Below, piece after piece: positions 44,620 to 53,872 of a stretch of DNA of 64,000 bases. The first letter of the stretch is position 1. The number at the start of each line of letters is the position of its first letter. The translations under genes and the position numbers were made by a program. The notes beneath the pieces are model-generated. The model saw nothing but the letters and a program-made list of their open reading frames with translations. It was not told the DNA's origin and did not search any database. Location: positions 146,396 to 210,395 of the forward strand of contig NZ_BMCX01000002.1 in NCBI RefSeq assembly GCF_014635485.1. Direction: 5' to 3'. This DNA is from Corynebacterium pelargi (GTDB lineage Bacteria; Actinomycetota; Actinomycetes; Mycobacteriales; Mycobacteriaceae).

Positions 44620-45219
44620 GTGGCACACACTGCGATGAAGAAGTTGCTGCTTGCTACAAGCCTTGGCATGAGCCTGGTGTTGGCAGCCTGCGGCGGTACT
44701 GCTGGCCAAGATGCCGTGGCCTCTGGTGGTACGTTTCAATTCCACTCACCCGGTGGCCAGCAGGAGATTTTCTATGAGCCTTCGGAGCGCTCTCCTGTCA
44801 GTGATATCGAAGGCCCTTCGGTGATGGATCCGGATAAGACGATCAAGCTTTCAGATTTCGACGGCAAGATCGTGGTGCTCAATGCCTGGGGGCAGTGGTG
44901 CGCGCCGTGTCGCAGCGAATCGGATGACCTCCAGGAGGTCCACGAATACGCCAAGCAGCACGATGGCACCGTCTTGGGTATCAATGTTCGCGACTTTAAC
45001 CCGGAGATCTCCCGCGATTTCCTCCGCGATAATGGCCTCACCTATCCAAGCGTGTACGATCCGCCCTTTAAAACGGCTGCTGCTTTAGGTGGTGTTCCGG
45101 CCTCGGTGGTTCCCACCACGATTGTCCTGGATAAGCAGCACCGCCCGGCTGCGGTGTTCCTTCGTGAAATCACCGCCGATGATCTCAAGCCCGTGATCGA
45201 TAAGATCAACGCCGAGTAA
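44620..45219 (+). CDS. TlpA/ResA-like thiol-disulfide lipoprotein
   Basis: A 199-residue secreted thioredoxin-fold protein for reducing apocytochrome c cysteines on the outer face of the membrane. The signal ends in the lipobox LAAC with the lipid Cys at 24 counting from the GTG at 44620 (19 from the ATG at 44635). The active site is WCAPC (Cys94 and Cys97) in NAWGQWCAPCRSE, and the cis-proline is in VVPTTIVLD. ccdA, resB and ccsB follow in order, fixing the role in cytochrome c maturation. The GTG abuts the previous stop. Confidence 0.9.
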   Translation: MAHTAMKKLLLATSLGMSLVLAACGGTAGQDAVASGGTFQFHSPGGQQEIFYEPSERSPVSDIEGPSVMDPDKTIKLSDFDGKIVVLNAWGQWCAPCRSESDDLQEVHEYAKQHDGTVLGINVRDFNPEISRDFLRDNGLTYPSVYDPPFKTAAALGGVPASVVPTTIVLDKQHRPAAVFLREITADDLKPVIDKINAE

Positions 45220-45245
45220 TCGGCGCGGGGAATCCACAAAACACT

Positions 45246-46028
45246 ATGGGAAATTATTTTGCAGATCTCGCTGCCTCCGGCCCGCTGCTTCTAGGCATGC
45301 TGGCGGCGGCGTTTGCAGGTCTTGTGTCCTTTGCCAGCCCTTGCGTGATCCCACTGGTTCCCGGCTACATGTCCTATCTCGCCGGCGTGGTGGGTGCCGA
45401 AATGGAATTTGGCAAAGAAGGCCCCCAGGTCGCACGCCGTGGCCGCTGGAAAGTCGCCGGTGCAGCACTGCTGTTTGTCGCAGGCTTCACGGTGATTTTT
45501 GTGCTGGCCACCGCCACGGTATTCGGTGCCATGAGTGCGCTGACGTTGAATGCTGATGTGCTCATGCGCGTCGGTGGTGTGGTCACGATTGTGATGGGCG
45601 TGGTGTTTCTAGGTTGGGTTCCGATGCTCCAAGAAGAACACCGTTTCGCGCCCAAGCGCTGGAGCACCTGGTTGGGAGCGCCCTTACTCGGCGGTGTCTT
45701 CGCCCTTGGTTGGACGCCGTGTTTGGGTCCCACCTTGGCCTCCATTGTCTCGATTTCTGTTGGTACCGAAGGCATGACCGCGCTGCGTGGCGTGTTGTTA
45801 ATCATTGCCTACTGCCTCGGTTTAGGGCTGCCCTTTATTGTGGTGGCGCTGGGTTCTGCCCGTGCGATGCAAGGCGTTGGTTTTTTGCGCAAGCATTCGC
45901 GCACCATCCAAACCATCGGTGGTATCGCGTTGATTCTTGTTGGCCTTTGCCTGGTCACCGGCCTGTGGGGTGAGTTCATCACCTGGATCAGGCAGTGGAC
46001 GGTGCAGTTCGGTACTACGCTGGTGTAG
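45246..46028 (+). CDS. ccdA: CcdA, membrane thiol-disulfide electron carrier
   Basis: A 260-residue protein with six membrane segments that passes electrons from cytosolic thioredoxin to the extracytoplasmic TlpA-like protein. The two reactive cysteines are Cys33 in SFASPCVIPLVPG and Cys159 in GWTPCLGPT, both in the typical Pro contexts. AFAGLVSFASPC at the start and LPFIVVALG later match the family. It lies 26 bp after the lipoprotein gene and 5 bp before resB. Confidence 0.94.
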   Translation: MGNYFADLAASGPLLLGMLAAAFAGLVSFASPCVIPLVPGYMSYLAGVVGAEMEFGKEGPQVARRGRWKVAGAALLFVAGFTVIFVLATATVFGAMSALTLNADVLMRVGGVVTIVMGVVFLGWVPMLQEEHRFAPKRWSTWLGAPLLGGVFALGWTPCLGPTLASIVSISVGTEGMTALRGVLLIIAYCLGLGLPFIVVALGSARAMQGVGFLRKHSRTIQTIGGIALILVGLCLVTGLWGEFITWIRQWTVQFGTTLV

Positions 46029-46033
46029 TTGCA

Positions 46034-47677
46034 ATGTCCGCGATCTTCGTGGGCAGAAGAAAAAGTGAAAGGTCCATTGTGCGGACGATTTCTTTGTGGC
46101 TGAAACGCGCCTGGCGTTGGCTGACTTCGATGCGCACCGCCTTGGCGTTGCTCTTCCTTGTCGCCATCGCAGCCATCCCCGGCGCTTTGCTCCCGCAGCG
46201 GCAGCTCAACGAGCAAAAAGTACAGGAGTACATCGAAAACAACGGCAAGATCGCAGAGATCTACGATCGCCTCCAGCTTTTCGACGTCTTCCGCTCCACA
46301 TGGTTTAACGCCATCTTCCTGCTGCTGTTTATCTCTTTGATCGGCTGCATCATCCCTCGCTCCATCGAGCACTATAAAGCGATGCGCACCCCGCCGGTGC
46401 GCGCGCCGAAGAACCTATCCAGGATGCCCTGGCACGGCGAGGGCACAGTCGATGAGTCGATGCAGGCCGTGGAAGCAGATGTGCGCTCAACCTTTAAGGG
46501 CTGGCATCTAGCGGAATACACCCCGGAACAAGACCGCGCCGGTGCGCGTTCTTTTGCCGCGGAGCGCGGCTATTTGCGCGAGTTTTTCAATCTCGTGTTC
46601 CACCTCGGCCTGGTTGGCCTCTTGGTCACGGTGGCCATCGGGCACCTCTACCACTACGAGGGCCAGGTGATCATCGTTGCTGATAGGGAGAAGAATCAGA
46701 ACACCCAGTTCTGCAACACCGCCACAGCAAATTACGACTCGTTCCGCGCAGGTCCGCTATTCGACGGCACCGGGCTACACCCATTTTGCTTCGAGGCCCA
46801 TGATTTCTCGGCCGATTACCTGCCCAATGGCCAAGCCGAGATGTTTAGCTCAAATGTCTCCTATGCCACCGGTGAAGATATCTTCAGCGATCCTTCAACG
46901 TGGAAAGACTATGAGCTTAAGGTGAATCACCCGCTGCGTGTGGCAGGCGATCGCGTGTACTTGCAGGGTCATGGTTTTGCCCCGACGTTTACGATCGAGT
47001 GGCCGAATGGTGAAAAGCGCAGCCAAACGGTGCAGTGGCAGCCGCAGGATCCCACCTTCTTCCTTTCCTCCGGCGTGATGCGCTTTGATCCCCCGGCGGG
47101 AATGTATCCGGATCTCTATGAGCGCCGCCAGCACCAAATCGCCATCGAGGGACTATTTGCTCCCACGGCCCAATGGGAAGGTGAGAACAAGAATCTGCTC
47201 ACCTCCTCCTATCCGGCCATGACGGATCCGGCCGTGGCCATCGACGTGTACCGAGGCGATAATGGCCTCGATACTGGCCGTGGGCAGAGCATCTTCTCGC
47301 TTGATCAATCGCTGGTGCACTCTGGGGCCTTGCAAAAGCTAGAGCGCGTGAACCTTGGCGTTGGTGAGTCCATCACGCTTGACGACGGCACGAAGATCAC
47401 CTTCGACGGGGCAAAGGAGTTTGCGAACTACCAAGTCAGCTACAACCCCACCCAGGTGTGGATGCTGGCCTTCTCCTTGATCTCTTTGGCCTCCTTGGTT
47501 GGTTCCCTCATGATCAAGCGCCGCAGGATCTGGGTGCGCCTGTACCCGGAGGGTGAGCATAAGACCCGCATTGAAACTGCCGGGCTTTCCCGTACCGACC
47601 GTGCGGGTTGGGGTGAGGAATATCAGAAGATCCACCGCAAGCTGCTGAAGTTGCCGGAACCCGACGACGATGAGTAG
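46034..47677 (+). CDS. resB: Cytochrome c biogenesis protein ResB
   Basis: A 547-residue membrane protein of system II cytochrome c synthesis. Three N-terminal membrane segments (LTSMRTALALLFLVAIAAIPG, WFNAIFLLLFISLIGCIIPRS and FFNLVFHLGLVGLLVTVAIGH) precede a large extracytoplasmic domain of about 290 residues. A last membrane segment (VWMLAFSLISLASLVGSLM) is followed by a basic cytosolic tail. It acts with CcsB to hold heme and attach it to apocytochrome c. I chose the ATG at 46034 right after ccdA; an upstream extension to 45995 overlaps ccdA. Confidence 0.92.
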   Translation: MSAIFVGRRKSERSIVRTISLWLKRAWRWLTSMRTALALLFLVAIAAIPGALLPQRQLNEQKVQEYIENNGKIAEIYDRLQLFDVFRSTWFNAIFLLLFISLIGCIIPRSIEHYKAMRTPPVRAPKNLSRMPWHGEGTVDESMQAVEADVRSTFKGWHLAEYTPEQDRAGARSFAAERGYLREFFNLVFHLGLVGLLVTVAIGHLYHYEGQVIIVADREKNQNTQFCNTATANYDSFRAGPLFDGTGLHPFCFEAHDFSADYLPNGQAEMFSSNVSYATGEDIFSDPSTWKDYELKVNHPLRVAGDRVYLQGHGFAPTFTIEWPNGEKRSQTVQWQPQDPTFFLSSGVMRFDPPAGMYPDLYERRQHQIAIEGLFAPTAQWEGENKNLLTSSYPAMTDPAVAIDVYRGDNGLDTGRGQSIFSLDQSLVHSGALQKLERVNLGVGESITLDDGTKITFDGAKEFANYQVSYNPTQVWMLAFSLISLASLVGSLMIKRRRIWVRLYPEGEHKTRIETAGLSRTDRAGWGEEYQKIHRKLLKLPEPDDDE

Positions 47678-47781
47678 CCCCCAGCCTGAGAGCTTTGCTG
47701 AGGCTTAGCAATATTCCAACTTTTAGTCGAGCACGAGTAGTGTGTTCGATACTGAGATGCAATCCCGAAGGATGAGGTGAC

Positions 47782-48666
47782 ATGCCAATCAATTCGAGTC
47801 TCGCTTCGCTGTCAGACATGGCGTTTGGTACAGCGTTCGTGATCTACCTCTTGGCGCTAGTGCTCTCGGTGATCTTCTACGTGAAGGCCGCCGGCGATAA
47901 ACCAGAAGGTGCCAGCAAGTTCATTGGCATGACCCAAACACTGGTGTGGCTGGGCATTCTGGTGCACATGGTCTCCGTGATTACTCGCGGCCTTGCCACG
48001 CACCGCTTCCCCTTTGGCAATCTCTATGAATACATCGCCATGATCACCCTCTTTGCCATGGTGGCAGCGGCGGTGTTCATGCAGCGCAGGGAATTCAAGT
48101 CGCTGTGGCCATGGGTGCTGGTGCCGGTGCTTTCGCTGCTCTTCCTCGGCGGCAAGAACCTCTATGCGGATGCAGCCCCGGTGGTGCCTGCCCTGCAGTC
48201 GGTATGGCTGCCCATCCACGTCTCCATCGTCTCTTCTGGTGCGTCGATCGGTTTGATCTCGGGCATTGCCTCGCTGGCGTATCTGCTGCGTCGCTGGCAG
48301 CCTGAGGGCAAAGAAAAGGGCTTCTTTGGCAAACTAGCCCGACCCTTGCCTAGCGCGAAGCGCCTGGATCTGGTGGCCTACCGCACGGCGATTATCACCG
48401 TGCCCGTGTTCGGCCTGGGCATTATCTTAGGTGCCATTTGGGCAGAAAGCGCCTGGGGGCGTCCCTGGAACTGGGACCCCAAAGAGACCTTCTCTTTGAT
48501 CACCTGGTTTTTGTATGCGGCGTATCTTCACGCCCGCGCAACTTCGGGTTGGCAAAACACGAAGGCGGCCTGGATTAATATCCTGGCCCTCGCGGCGATG
48601 ACCTTCAATCTCTTCTTTATTAACCTGGTTACTTCGGGCCTGCACTCTTATGCGGGGCTGAACTAG
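47782..48666 (+). CDS. ccsB: Cytochrome c biogenesis protein CcsB (heme handling)
   Basis: A 294-residue membrane protein with eight hydrophobic segments. The heme-handling WWD-type motif reads WGRPWNWDPKETFSLITW near residue 230, flanked by His residues in membrane loops (HMVSVITRG, IHVSIVSSG and LHARATSGW). It forms the heme export and ligation complex with ResB. GAGGTGAC precedes the ATG at 47782, with a 104-bp gap after resB. The end overlaps the convergent ArsR-type gene by 4 bp. Confidence 0.93.
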   Translation: MPINSSLASLSDMAFGTAFVIYLLALVLSVIFYVKAAGDKPEGASKFIGMTQTLVWLGILVHMVSVITRGLATHRFPFGNLYEYIAMITLFAMVAAAVFMQRREFKSLWPWVLVPVLSLLFLGGKNLYADAAPVVPALQSVWLPIHVSIVSSGASIGLISGIASLAYLLRRWQPEGKEKGFFGKLARPLPSAKRLDLVAYRTAIITVPVFGLGIILGAIWAESAWGRPWNWDPKETFSLITWFLYAAYLHARATSGWQNTKAAWINILALAAMTFNLFFINLVTSGLHSYAGLN

Positions 48667-48929
48667 AGCTGATCAATCAGCGCCGCGATGCGCTGATACT
48701 CGCCGGGGTTGACCTGATACCTCGTCCACTTGCCTTGGCGGTGGCGTTGCACAAGGTTTACCTCGGCGAGTTTTTGCATATGGTGCGTCACCGTGGGTGC
48801 GGTGATGGCCAAATGTTCTGCGAGGTCTACTCCACAGATTGATTCTTGCTCGGCCACGAGCTGAAGAAGTTGTAGGCGCGTAGGGTCGCCAAGCGCCTTG
48901 AAAATTTGCGATGCGCGGTCGAGCGTCAT
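48663..48929 (-). CDS. ArsR-family transcriptional repressor
   Basis: An 88-residue winged-helix regulator. LGDPTRLQLLQLVAEQESICGVDLAEHLAITAPTVTHHMQKL forms the first helices and the recognition helix, and GKWTRYQV the wing. Only one cysteine (ICGVD) is left where metal sensors of the family carry CxC, so the effector is unclear. A TATAGT box 7 nt before the ATG implies a leaderless mRNA, and a DtxR-like sequence overlaps the promoter. Convergent with ccsB, as in C. glutamicum. Confidence 0.88.
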   Translation of the reverse strand: MTLDRASQIFKALGDPTRLQLLQLVAEQESICGVDLAEHLAITAPTVTHHMQKLAEVNLVQRHRQGKWTRYQVNPGEYQRIAALIDQL

Positions 48930-48936
48930 GCCTCCA

Positions 48937-48964
48937 ACTATAGAGGCAAGGCTAGGCTAAGTAA
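48937..48964 (-). promoter_or_regulatory. arsR-type gene promoter with overlapping DtxR-like sequence
   Basis: On the minus strand TATAGT (48937-48942) lies 7 nt before the start codon. Directly upstream TTAGCCTAGCCT resembles the core of the DtxR iron box TTAGGTTAGCCTAACCTAA; only the right half and centre fit well. Confidence 0.45.
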
Positions 48965-48968
48965 ATGA

Positions 48969-49217
48969 TTATCCTTCATCATTCTTTTGTTTATCTTCGC
49001 CCTCGCCACGCTGCCGGCGCTCCTTTTCCAATCGTTCCTGCTCACGCTGCTGCTTAAAGCGTTCCTTTTCCAGCTTCCACAAGAACTCAGGATCATCATC
49101 GGGGCCTTTAATGGCCTCAGGCTCCACAGTGTCCTTCTTCCACGAAGAAGGCCCAAATGCTCGCCACACGATCCATATCGCGGCAATGAGCAAAATGATC
49201 AAAATGAGCCGTCCCAA
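48969..49217 (-). CDS. Small single-pass membrane protein with charged tail
   Basis: An 82-residue protein: one hydrophobic segment (LILIILLIAAIWIVWRAF, residues 4-21) followed by a highly charged helical tail rich in Glu, Lys, Arg and Gln (LEKERFKQQREQERLEKER) that could form a coiled coil. Function is unknown. It lies between the ArsR-type gene and the divergent DUF4229 gene, where corynebacteria carry a similar small protein. The ATG at 49217 begins the hydrophobic segment. Confidence 0.65.
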   Translation of the reverse strand: MGRLILIILLIAAIWIVWRAFGPSSWKKDTVEPEAIKGPDDDPEFLWKLEKERFKQQREQERLEKERRQRGEGEDKQKNDEG

Positions 49218-49300
49218 TACTTCGCTCCTAACTTCAAGTCTTGAACCACAACCGCTACTCAGTTTTCGTACCAGACTACCTGTGCACCACCGGGGTTGAG

Positions 49301-49306
49301 TAGGCT
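49301..49306 (+). promoter_or_regulatory. Candidate -10 box of the DUF4229 gene
   Basis: TAGGCT lies 8 nt before the GTG at 49315, consistent with a leaderless mRNA. Confidence 0.45.
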
Positions 49307-49314
49307 ACGAGGTT

Positions 49315-49626
49315 GTGAATGAGCAAGCACCCCAAGCCCCTGATCCGCAGCTCAAGCGCGAGGCGCGCCGTGCGGTAATCGTCTATGGCCTCGCAAGGCT
49401 CGCGCTGTTTATTGGCCTTACAGCCATTATCCAACTCCTCGCCGTTGCCATCGGCGCGCCGGTGCCGCTGCTCATCTCGGCCACGCTCGCACTCATCGTT
49501 GCCATGCCACTTTCCATGTTCGTGTTCAAAGGCATGCGACTGCGAGCCACTCAAGCGGTGGCCGGATGGGACGCACAGCGCAAAGCACACAAGGCCTGGC
49601 TGCGCGAAGAACTTTCCAAGCGCTAA
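49315..49626 (+). CDS. DUF4229 family membrane protein
   Basis: A 103-residue protein with two membrane segments ([23 protein letters not shown] and [20 protein letters not shown]), and a basic helical tail ([29 protein letters not shown]). This is the layout of DUF4229, a family often found next to menaquinone genes in actinobacteria. Function is unknown. The GTG start is leaderless by position of its -10 box. The stop overlaps the menA tail by 4 bp on the other strand. Confidence 0.8.
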   Translation: MNEQAPQAPDPQLKREARRAVIVYGLARLALFIGLTAIIQLLAVAIGAPVPLLISATLALIVAMPLSMFVFKGMRLRATQAVAGWDAQRKAHKAWLREELSKR

Positions 49627-50513
49627 ATCAGCGCCAAGGCCACGCTCGTGGCAATCGACCACACCAGCATCGCCCTGCCACTGAGCCCAAGCACCGGAAT
49701 CAGCGCCTTGCCCTGTTGCTGCGATCGAATCGGCTGAGCAGCAGCCAAAGCAAAAGGCAAGGCAAGCACACCCGCTGCTGCCCACGGCGCAGTGGCAGCC
49801 AGAAGCAGCGATACCACGAACGGGGTTGCCATCAATCCCAGATAGAGTTTCCTCGTCGCGGCGTCGCCAAGCTTGACAGCCAAGGTGATCTTTCCGGCTT
49901 TTCGGTCGGTGGGGATATCGCGCAAATTATTGGTCAAATTCACCGCGCTCGACATCGCACCAATGGCCACCGCCAGGCCAAGGCCCACCCAGGAAATCGC
50001 ACCGGCTTGGGTGTACTCAGTGCCAAGCACGGCTACGAGCCCAAAGAACACAAACACGGCGATCTCTCCAAAACCCCGGTAGCCATACGGGTTCTTGCCG
50101 CCGGTATAAAACCACGCGCCAGCAACGCAAAGCAGGCCAAGCAGGATCAACCAGGGGGCGGAAAGTAAAGAAAGCCAGATGCCGGCGATACCTGCCAGGC
50201 CAAAAGCACCGAAGGCGGCGAACTTGACGTGCTCGGGCTTGGCAAGGCCAGAGCCAGTCAGGCGCAATGGGCCGGAACGATCATCGTCGGTGCCACGAAT
50301 GCCATCGGAGTAGTCATTGGCATAATTCACGCCCACGATCAGCGCCCACGCCACGATGGCGGCCAGCAATGCGCGACCAAGATGGAAGTGGCCGGCATAG
50401 GCTGCGGCGCCGGAACCTGCAAGAACCGGCGCGAAGGCATTTGCCCAGGTATGAGGCCGCGCCCCCTCAAGCCAATCGGCGGCAGTGGCGGTGTGTGGCT
50501 TAGAAGAACTCAT
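49623..50513 (-). CDS. menA: 1,4-dihydroxy-2-naphthoate polyprenyltransferase
   Basis: UbiA-family membrane enzyme attaching the isoprenoid tail to dihydroxynaphthoate, giving demethylmenaquinone. The two Asp-rich motifs are [16 protein letters not shown] and [16 protein letters not shown], binding the Mg-diphosphate of the prenyl donor. The 296 residues contain eight or nine hydrophobic helices. The ATG at 50513 ([23 protein letters not shown]) was chosen over an upstream in-frame start at 50534. It is followed upstream by menE on the same strand, so menB, menE and menA may be cotranscribed. Confidence 0.95.
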   Translation of the reverse strand: MSSSKPHTATAADWLEGARPHTWANAFAPVLAGSGAAAYAGHFHLGRALLAAIVAWALIVGVNYANDYSDGIRGTDDDRSGPLRLTGSGLAKPEHVKFAAFGAFGLAGIAGIWLSLLSAPWLILLGLLCVAGAWFYTGGKNPYGYRGFGEIAVFVFFGLVAVLGTEYTQAGAISWVGLGLAVAIGAMSSAVNLTNNLRDIPTDRKAGKITLAVKLGDAATRKLYLGLMATPFVVSLLLAATAPWAAAGVLALPFALAAAQPIRSQQQGKALIPVLGLSGRAMLVWSIATSVALALI

Positions 50514-50560
50514 AGCCGATATTGTTCCACGCATGCCCGCCTGCGCAGGAGAACGGGTAG

Positions 50561-51727
50561 CTATTGCCTGGTCTTGTCGGTGTTGAATAAGGCGGCGATG
50601 GCCTGCCGATCCACCTTGCCTACTCCAATAAGTGGCAAAGCATCGAGCTTGAGCATTCGTTTGGGAAGCTGCCAGCGGGGGAGATCATCAAGGGCTTCAA
50701 TCAGATCCTCTGGGCTGGCCTCGCCCTCAAAGGCACATACGATGGCTTGGCCAAGGCGGCGATCAGGAATCCCCACCACGCACACTGCCCGCACACCGGG
50801 CACATTGGCCAGGCGATGCTCCAGTACTTCCGGGTGAATCTTCAGCCCACCGGAATCAATGATCGTGTCGATGCGTCCAGTAATGCGCAAGACGCCATCT
50901 TCCACCACGCCAGTATCACTGCTGGCGAACCAACCAGGCTCAGCAAAGGCCTCATGGTCTGGCATATTCCTATATCCTGCAGCCACCATCGGCCCGCCGA
51001 GGAGAATGCGCTCGCCGCGCAACCGCACCTTCGCTCCAGGAATAGGCTTGCCGTTATACACACAGCCACCGGAGGTTTCAGAAGAACCATAGGTGCTGAT
51101 CAAGGTGATGCCCAGTTCCGATGCGGCACGTTGGTCGTCGGCAAGCAAAGGCGCGCCACCAACAAGAATGGCATCAAAGCTACGAAGCGCATCGATGCCC
51201 TCCAAACTATCCATGGCCTTGAGCAACTGAAGGGGAGTAAGCGAGGTGTAGCGCCTGCCCTCCAGATTGCCCGCGGCCTCGGCAAAGGCATGCACCTGGA
51301 AGCCATGAGCCACATTGAGCACCGCCGGGGTAAAGCCTGCAACCATCGAACGGATCAGCACCTGCAGGCCGGCAATGTGATTCGGGGGCATCGCCAAGAG
51401 CCATTGCCCCTCACCGCCGAGATACTGGTGGGTGGCATCGGCAGAACTGATCACATTGGCGGGGCTGAGCATCGCCCCCTTGGGAGTCCCCGTAGAACCC
51501 GAGGTGGCCACCACGAAGGCAACGGAAGGGTCGATATCGTGCCCGGCGCGCTGCGAAGCACGCAACACCGCCTCGTTTTCTTCAGAAACCGGCAAGAGGG
51601 TGCGCTGGCCTGCAATGGCGGACTCTAAAGCCCCAAGCACCTCCTCTGTGGCATGTGCCTGGGCAAAGCCCAATCCCGATTCCGGGAACAGCAGACGGTG
51701 GATAGGGAATGTTTCCAGGGTATGCAT
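50561..51727 (-). CDS. menE: o-Succinylbenzoate-CoA ligase
   Basis: ANL-family enzyme activating o-succinylbenzoate to its CoA ester. The AMP-binding loop is [16 protein letters not shown], then [21 protein letters not shown], the hinge [35 protein letters not shown] and [10 protein letters not shown] with the adenylation lysine. The length is 388 residues from the ATG at 51727, short as usual for actinobacterial MenE. A TTG at 51748, 1 bp after the menB stop, would add seven residues and allow coupling to menB, so the start is open. Confidence 0.93.
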   Translation of the reverse strand: MHTLETFPIHRLLFPESGLGFAQAHATEEVLGALESAIAGQRTLLPVSEENEAVLRASQRAGHDIDPSVAFVVATSGSTGTPKGAMLSPANVISSADATHQYLGGEGQWLLAMPPNHIAGLQVLIRSMVAGFTPAVLNVAHGFQVHAFAEAAGNLEGRRYTSLTPLQLLKAMDSLEGIDALRSFDAILVGGAPLLADDQRAASELGITLISTYGSSETSGGCVYNGKPIPGAKVRLRGERILLGGPMVAAGYRNMPDHEAFAEPGWFASSDTGVVEDGVLRITGRIDTIIDSGGLKIHPEVLEHRLANVPGVRAVCVVGIPDRRLGQAIVCAFEGEASPEDLIEALDDLPRWQLPKRMLKLDALPLIGVGKVDRQAIAALFNTDKTRQ

Positions 51728-51749
51728 CGCGGTGGCAGGGGCTCGCAAA

Positions 51750-52721
51750 CTAGTAGTAATAGGGGAAGGCAGACCAATCCGGGTCGCGCTTTTCTAAGAA
51801 ACTATCGCGGCCTTCCACGGCCTCATCCGTCATATAAGCAAGGCGGGTGGCCTCACCGGCGAATACCTGCTGGCCCATCAGCCCATCATCGGTGAGGTTG
51901 AAGGCAAACTTCAGCATGCGCTGGGCCGTGGGGGACTTGCCGCAAATCTCGCGGGCAGCCTGAATGGCCTCCTGCTCCAGCTCGCCGTGATCGGCAACGA
52001 TATTCACCGCACCCATGCGCTGCATCGTCTCGGCATCGTAGGTGCGGCCAAGGAAGAAGATCTCGCGGGCAAATTTCTGCCCCACCATCTTGGCCAAGTA
52101 AGCCGAACCATAGCCGGCGTCGAAGGAACCCACATCAGCGTCCGTTTGCTTAAAGCGAGCCTCCTGGCGTGAAGCGATGGTCATGTCGCACACCACATGC
52201 AGCGAGTGCCCGCCACCTGCAGCCCAACCATTGACCACAGCGATGACCACCTTGGGCATGGTGCGAATCAAACGCTGCACCTCGAGAATGTGCAGGCGCC
52301 CACCCTCGGCCTGCTCGCGGGCAGTATCGACGGTATCGGCTGTTTCACCCTCGGCGTAGCGATAACCCGAGCGGCCACGAATGCGCTGGTCGCCGCCGGA
52401 ACAAAAGGCCCAGCCACCATCTTTTTCGCTCGGGCCATTACCGGTGAGAAGCACCGCGCCCACATCGGGGGTGCGGCGAGCATGATCAAGGGCTCGGTAG
52501 AGCTCGTCTACCGTGTGCGGGCGAAAAGCGTTGCGTACCTCGGGGCGATCAAAAGCGATGCGCACCATGCCGTTCTCGCGGCCTTCGCCCACATGGCGGT
52601 GGTAGGTGATATCGCTGAAATCCTCAAAACCTTCCACCAGTTTCCACTGCGTGGGATCAAAGGGATTATCCGTGGAGTATTGCTTGGCGTTTTGCGTGGA
52701 GTTTGGGGTGGCTTCGCTCAT
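51750..52721 (-). CDS. menB: 1,4-dihydroxy-2-naphthoyl-CoA synthase
   Basis: Crotonase-fold enzyme closing the second ring of naphthoquinone. RIAFDRPEVRNAFRPHTVDEL, FCSGGDQRIRGRSGY, VIAVVNGWAAGGGHSLHVVCDM (oxyanion hole) and DADVGSFDAGYGSAYLAKMVG are MenB signatures, and the chain ends in DWSAFPYYY. At 323 residues it is complete. The ATG at 52721 is 8 nt after TACATT on the minus strand, pointing to a leaderless mRNA. It is divergent from menC. Confidence 0.96.
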   Translation of the reverse strand: MSEATPNSTQNAKQYSTDNPFDPTQWKLVEGFEDFSDITYHRHVGEGRENGMVRIAFDRPEVRNAFRPHTVDELYRALDHARRTPDVGAVLLTGNGPSEKDGGWAFCSGGDQRIRGRSGYRYAEGETADTVDTAREQAEGGRLHILEVQRLIRTMPKVVIAVVNGWAAGGGHSLHVVCDMTIASRQEARFKQTDADVGSFDAGYGSAYLAKMVGQKFAREIFFLGRTYDAETMQRMGAVNIVADHGELEQEAIQAAREICGKSPTAQRMLKFAFNLTDDGLMGQQVFAGEATRLAYMTDEAVEGRDSFLEKRDPDWSAFPYYY

Positions 52722-52729
52722 ACCTAGCA

Positions 52730-52735
52730 AATGTA
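52730..52735 (-). promoter_or_regulatory. Candidate -10 box of menB
   Basis: TACATT on the minus strand, 8 nt before the menB ATG. Confidence 0.4.
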
Positions 52736-52829
52736 GTCGCTTCAATCCTGGCAGTGGCGCAAGGTATCGCTACGGGCCTGGGCGGTGGTGGAGCCTGAGT
52801 GCGCGCATGTGGGAAACCCAGGCGGTGTT

Positions 52830-52835
52830 TAGACT
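52830..52835 (+). promoter_or_regulatory. Candidate -10 box of menC
   Basis: TAGACT, 8 nt before the menC ATG at 52844. The spacing decides against the GTG at 52799. Confidence 0.45.
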
Positions 52836-52843
52836 CTGCAGGT

Positions 52844-53869
52844 ATGGCGATTGCTTTAGAAGACGTCCTCGAACGCAGCTATGTGGTGGCGCTACCAATG
52901 CGAGTGCAATTCCGCGGGATTCAAACCCGCGAGGCGCTGCTGATCCAAGGACCTGCTGGTTGGGGCGAATTCTGCCCATTTGAAGATTATGCAGCACCAG
53001 AGGCCGCCCACTGGTTAGCCAGTGGCTTAGAAATGGCCTATCAAGGGCCTCCGCCTTTGCAGCGCGAGTGGGTCGATATCAACGCCACCGTGCCTGCGGT
53101 ACAACCCGAAGACGTGGCAGGAATCCTTGAGCGCTTTGAAGGCTGTAGCACCGTGAAAGTGAAAGTGGCAGAGCCTGGGCAAAGCCTTGCCCAAGATGTA
53201 GCCCGCGTGCAGGCTGTGCGTGATCTTTGGCCTTTGGCCAAAATTCGTGTGGATGCCAATCGTGGCTGGAGCGTCGATGAGGCCTTAGCGGCCGCCAAGC
53301 AGCTTGGCCCTTTGGACTATATGGAACAACCCTGCGCCACGGTGGCCGAACTTGCCCAACTGCGCGATCGCCTGGTGCGCAGTGGCATCTTTGTCAGGGT
53401 CGCGGCCGATGAATCAATCCGAAGGGCAGAAGATCCCTATGAGGTAGCGCGCGCCAAAGCAGCGGATGTGGCCGTGGTAAAGCCCGCGCCGATCGGCGGG
53501 GTGCGCAAGGTGTTGGAGGTAGCGAAGTTTATGCGCGCCCAAGGCCTCGACATCACCGTCGCTAGTGCACTTGATACCGGCGTGGGTATCAATGCAGGCC
53601 TTGCGGCCGTAGCCGCCTTGCCGCGGCATAGCGATGATGAGGAATTCGATGTGCCACCTGCGGCCGCAGGCCTTGGCACCCAGCGGCTGTTCCTTGAAGA
53701 TGTCACCGCCAGCCGTGAATTGGTCGATGGCCGGCTCAAGGCCGAAATGTTGGCACCTGAGCCAGAGCGCTTAGAAGCACTTCAAGCAAGTGGGGCGCGC
53801 AAAGATGCCTGGTTGAAGCGTTTGGCGCAGGCATGGGAGTACCTGCCAAATGAGGCACTAGACTGCTAA
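52844..53869 (+). CDS. menC: o-Succinylbenzoate synthase
   Basis: Enolase-superfamily dehydratase forming o-succinylbenzoate from SHCHC. The KVKV lysine pair lies near residue 105, metal ligands appear in RVDANRGW (Asp), YMEQPC (Glu) and AADESIR (Asp), and the second catalytic lysine is in VVKPAPIGGV. At 341 residues it is of normal actinobacterial length. It starts leaderless at the ATG at 52844. menD begins 3 bp after its stop. Confidence 0.94.
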   Translation: MAIALEDVLERSYVVALPMRVQFRGIQTREALLIQGPAGWGEFCPFEDYAAPEAAHWLASGLEMAYQGPPPLQREWVDINATVPAVQPEDVAGILERFEGCSTVKVKVAEPGQSLAQDVARVQAVRDLWPLAKIRVDANRGWSVDEALAAAKQLGPLDYMEQPCATVAELAQLRDRLVRSGIFVRVAADESIRRAEDPYEVARAKAADVAVVKPAPIGGVRKVLEVAKFMRAQGLDITVASALDTGVGINAGLAAVAALPRHSDDEEFDVPPAAAGLGTQRLFLEDVTASRELVDGRLKAEMLAPEPERLEALQASGARKDAWLKRLAQAWEYLPNEALDC

Positions 53870-53872
53870 ACC

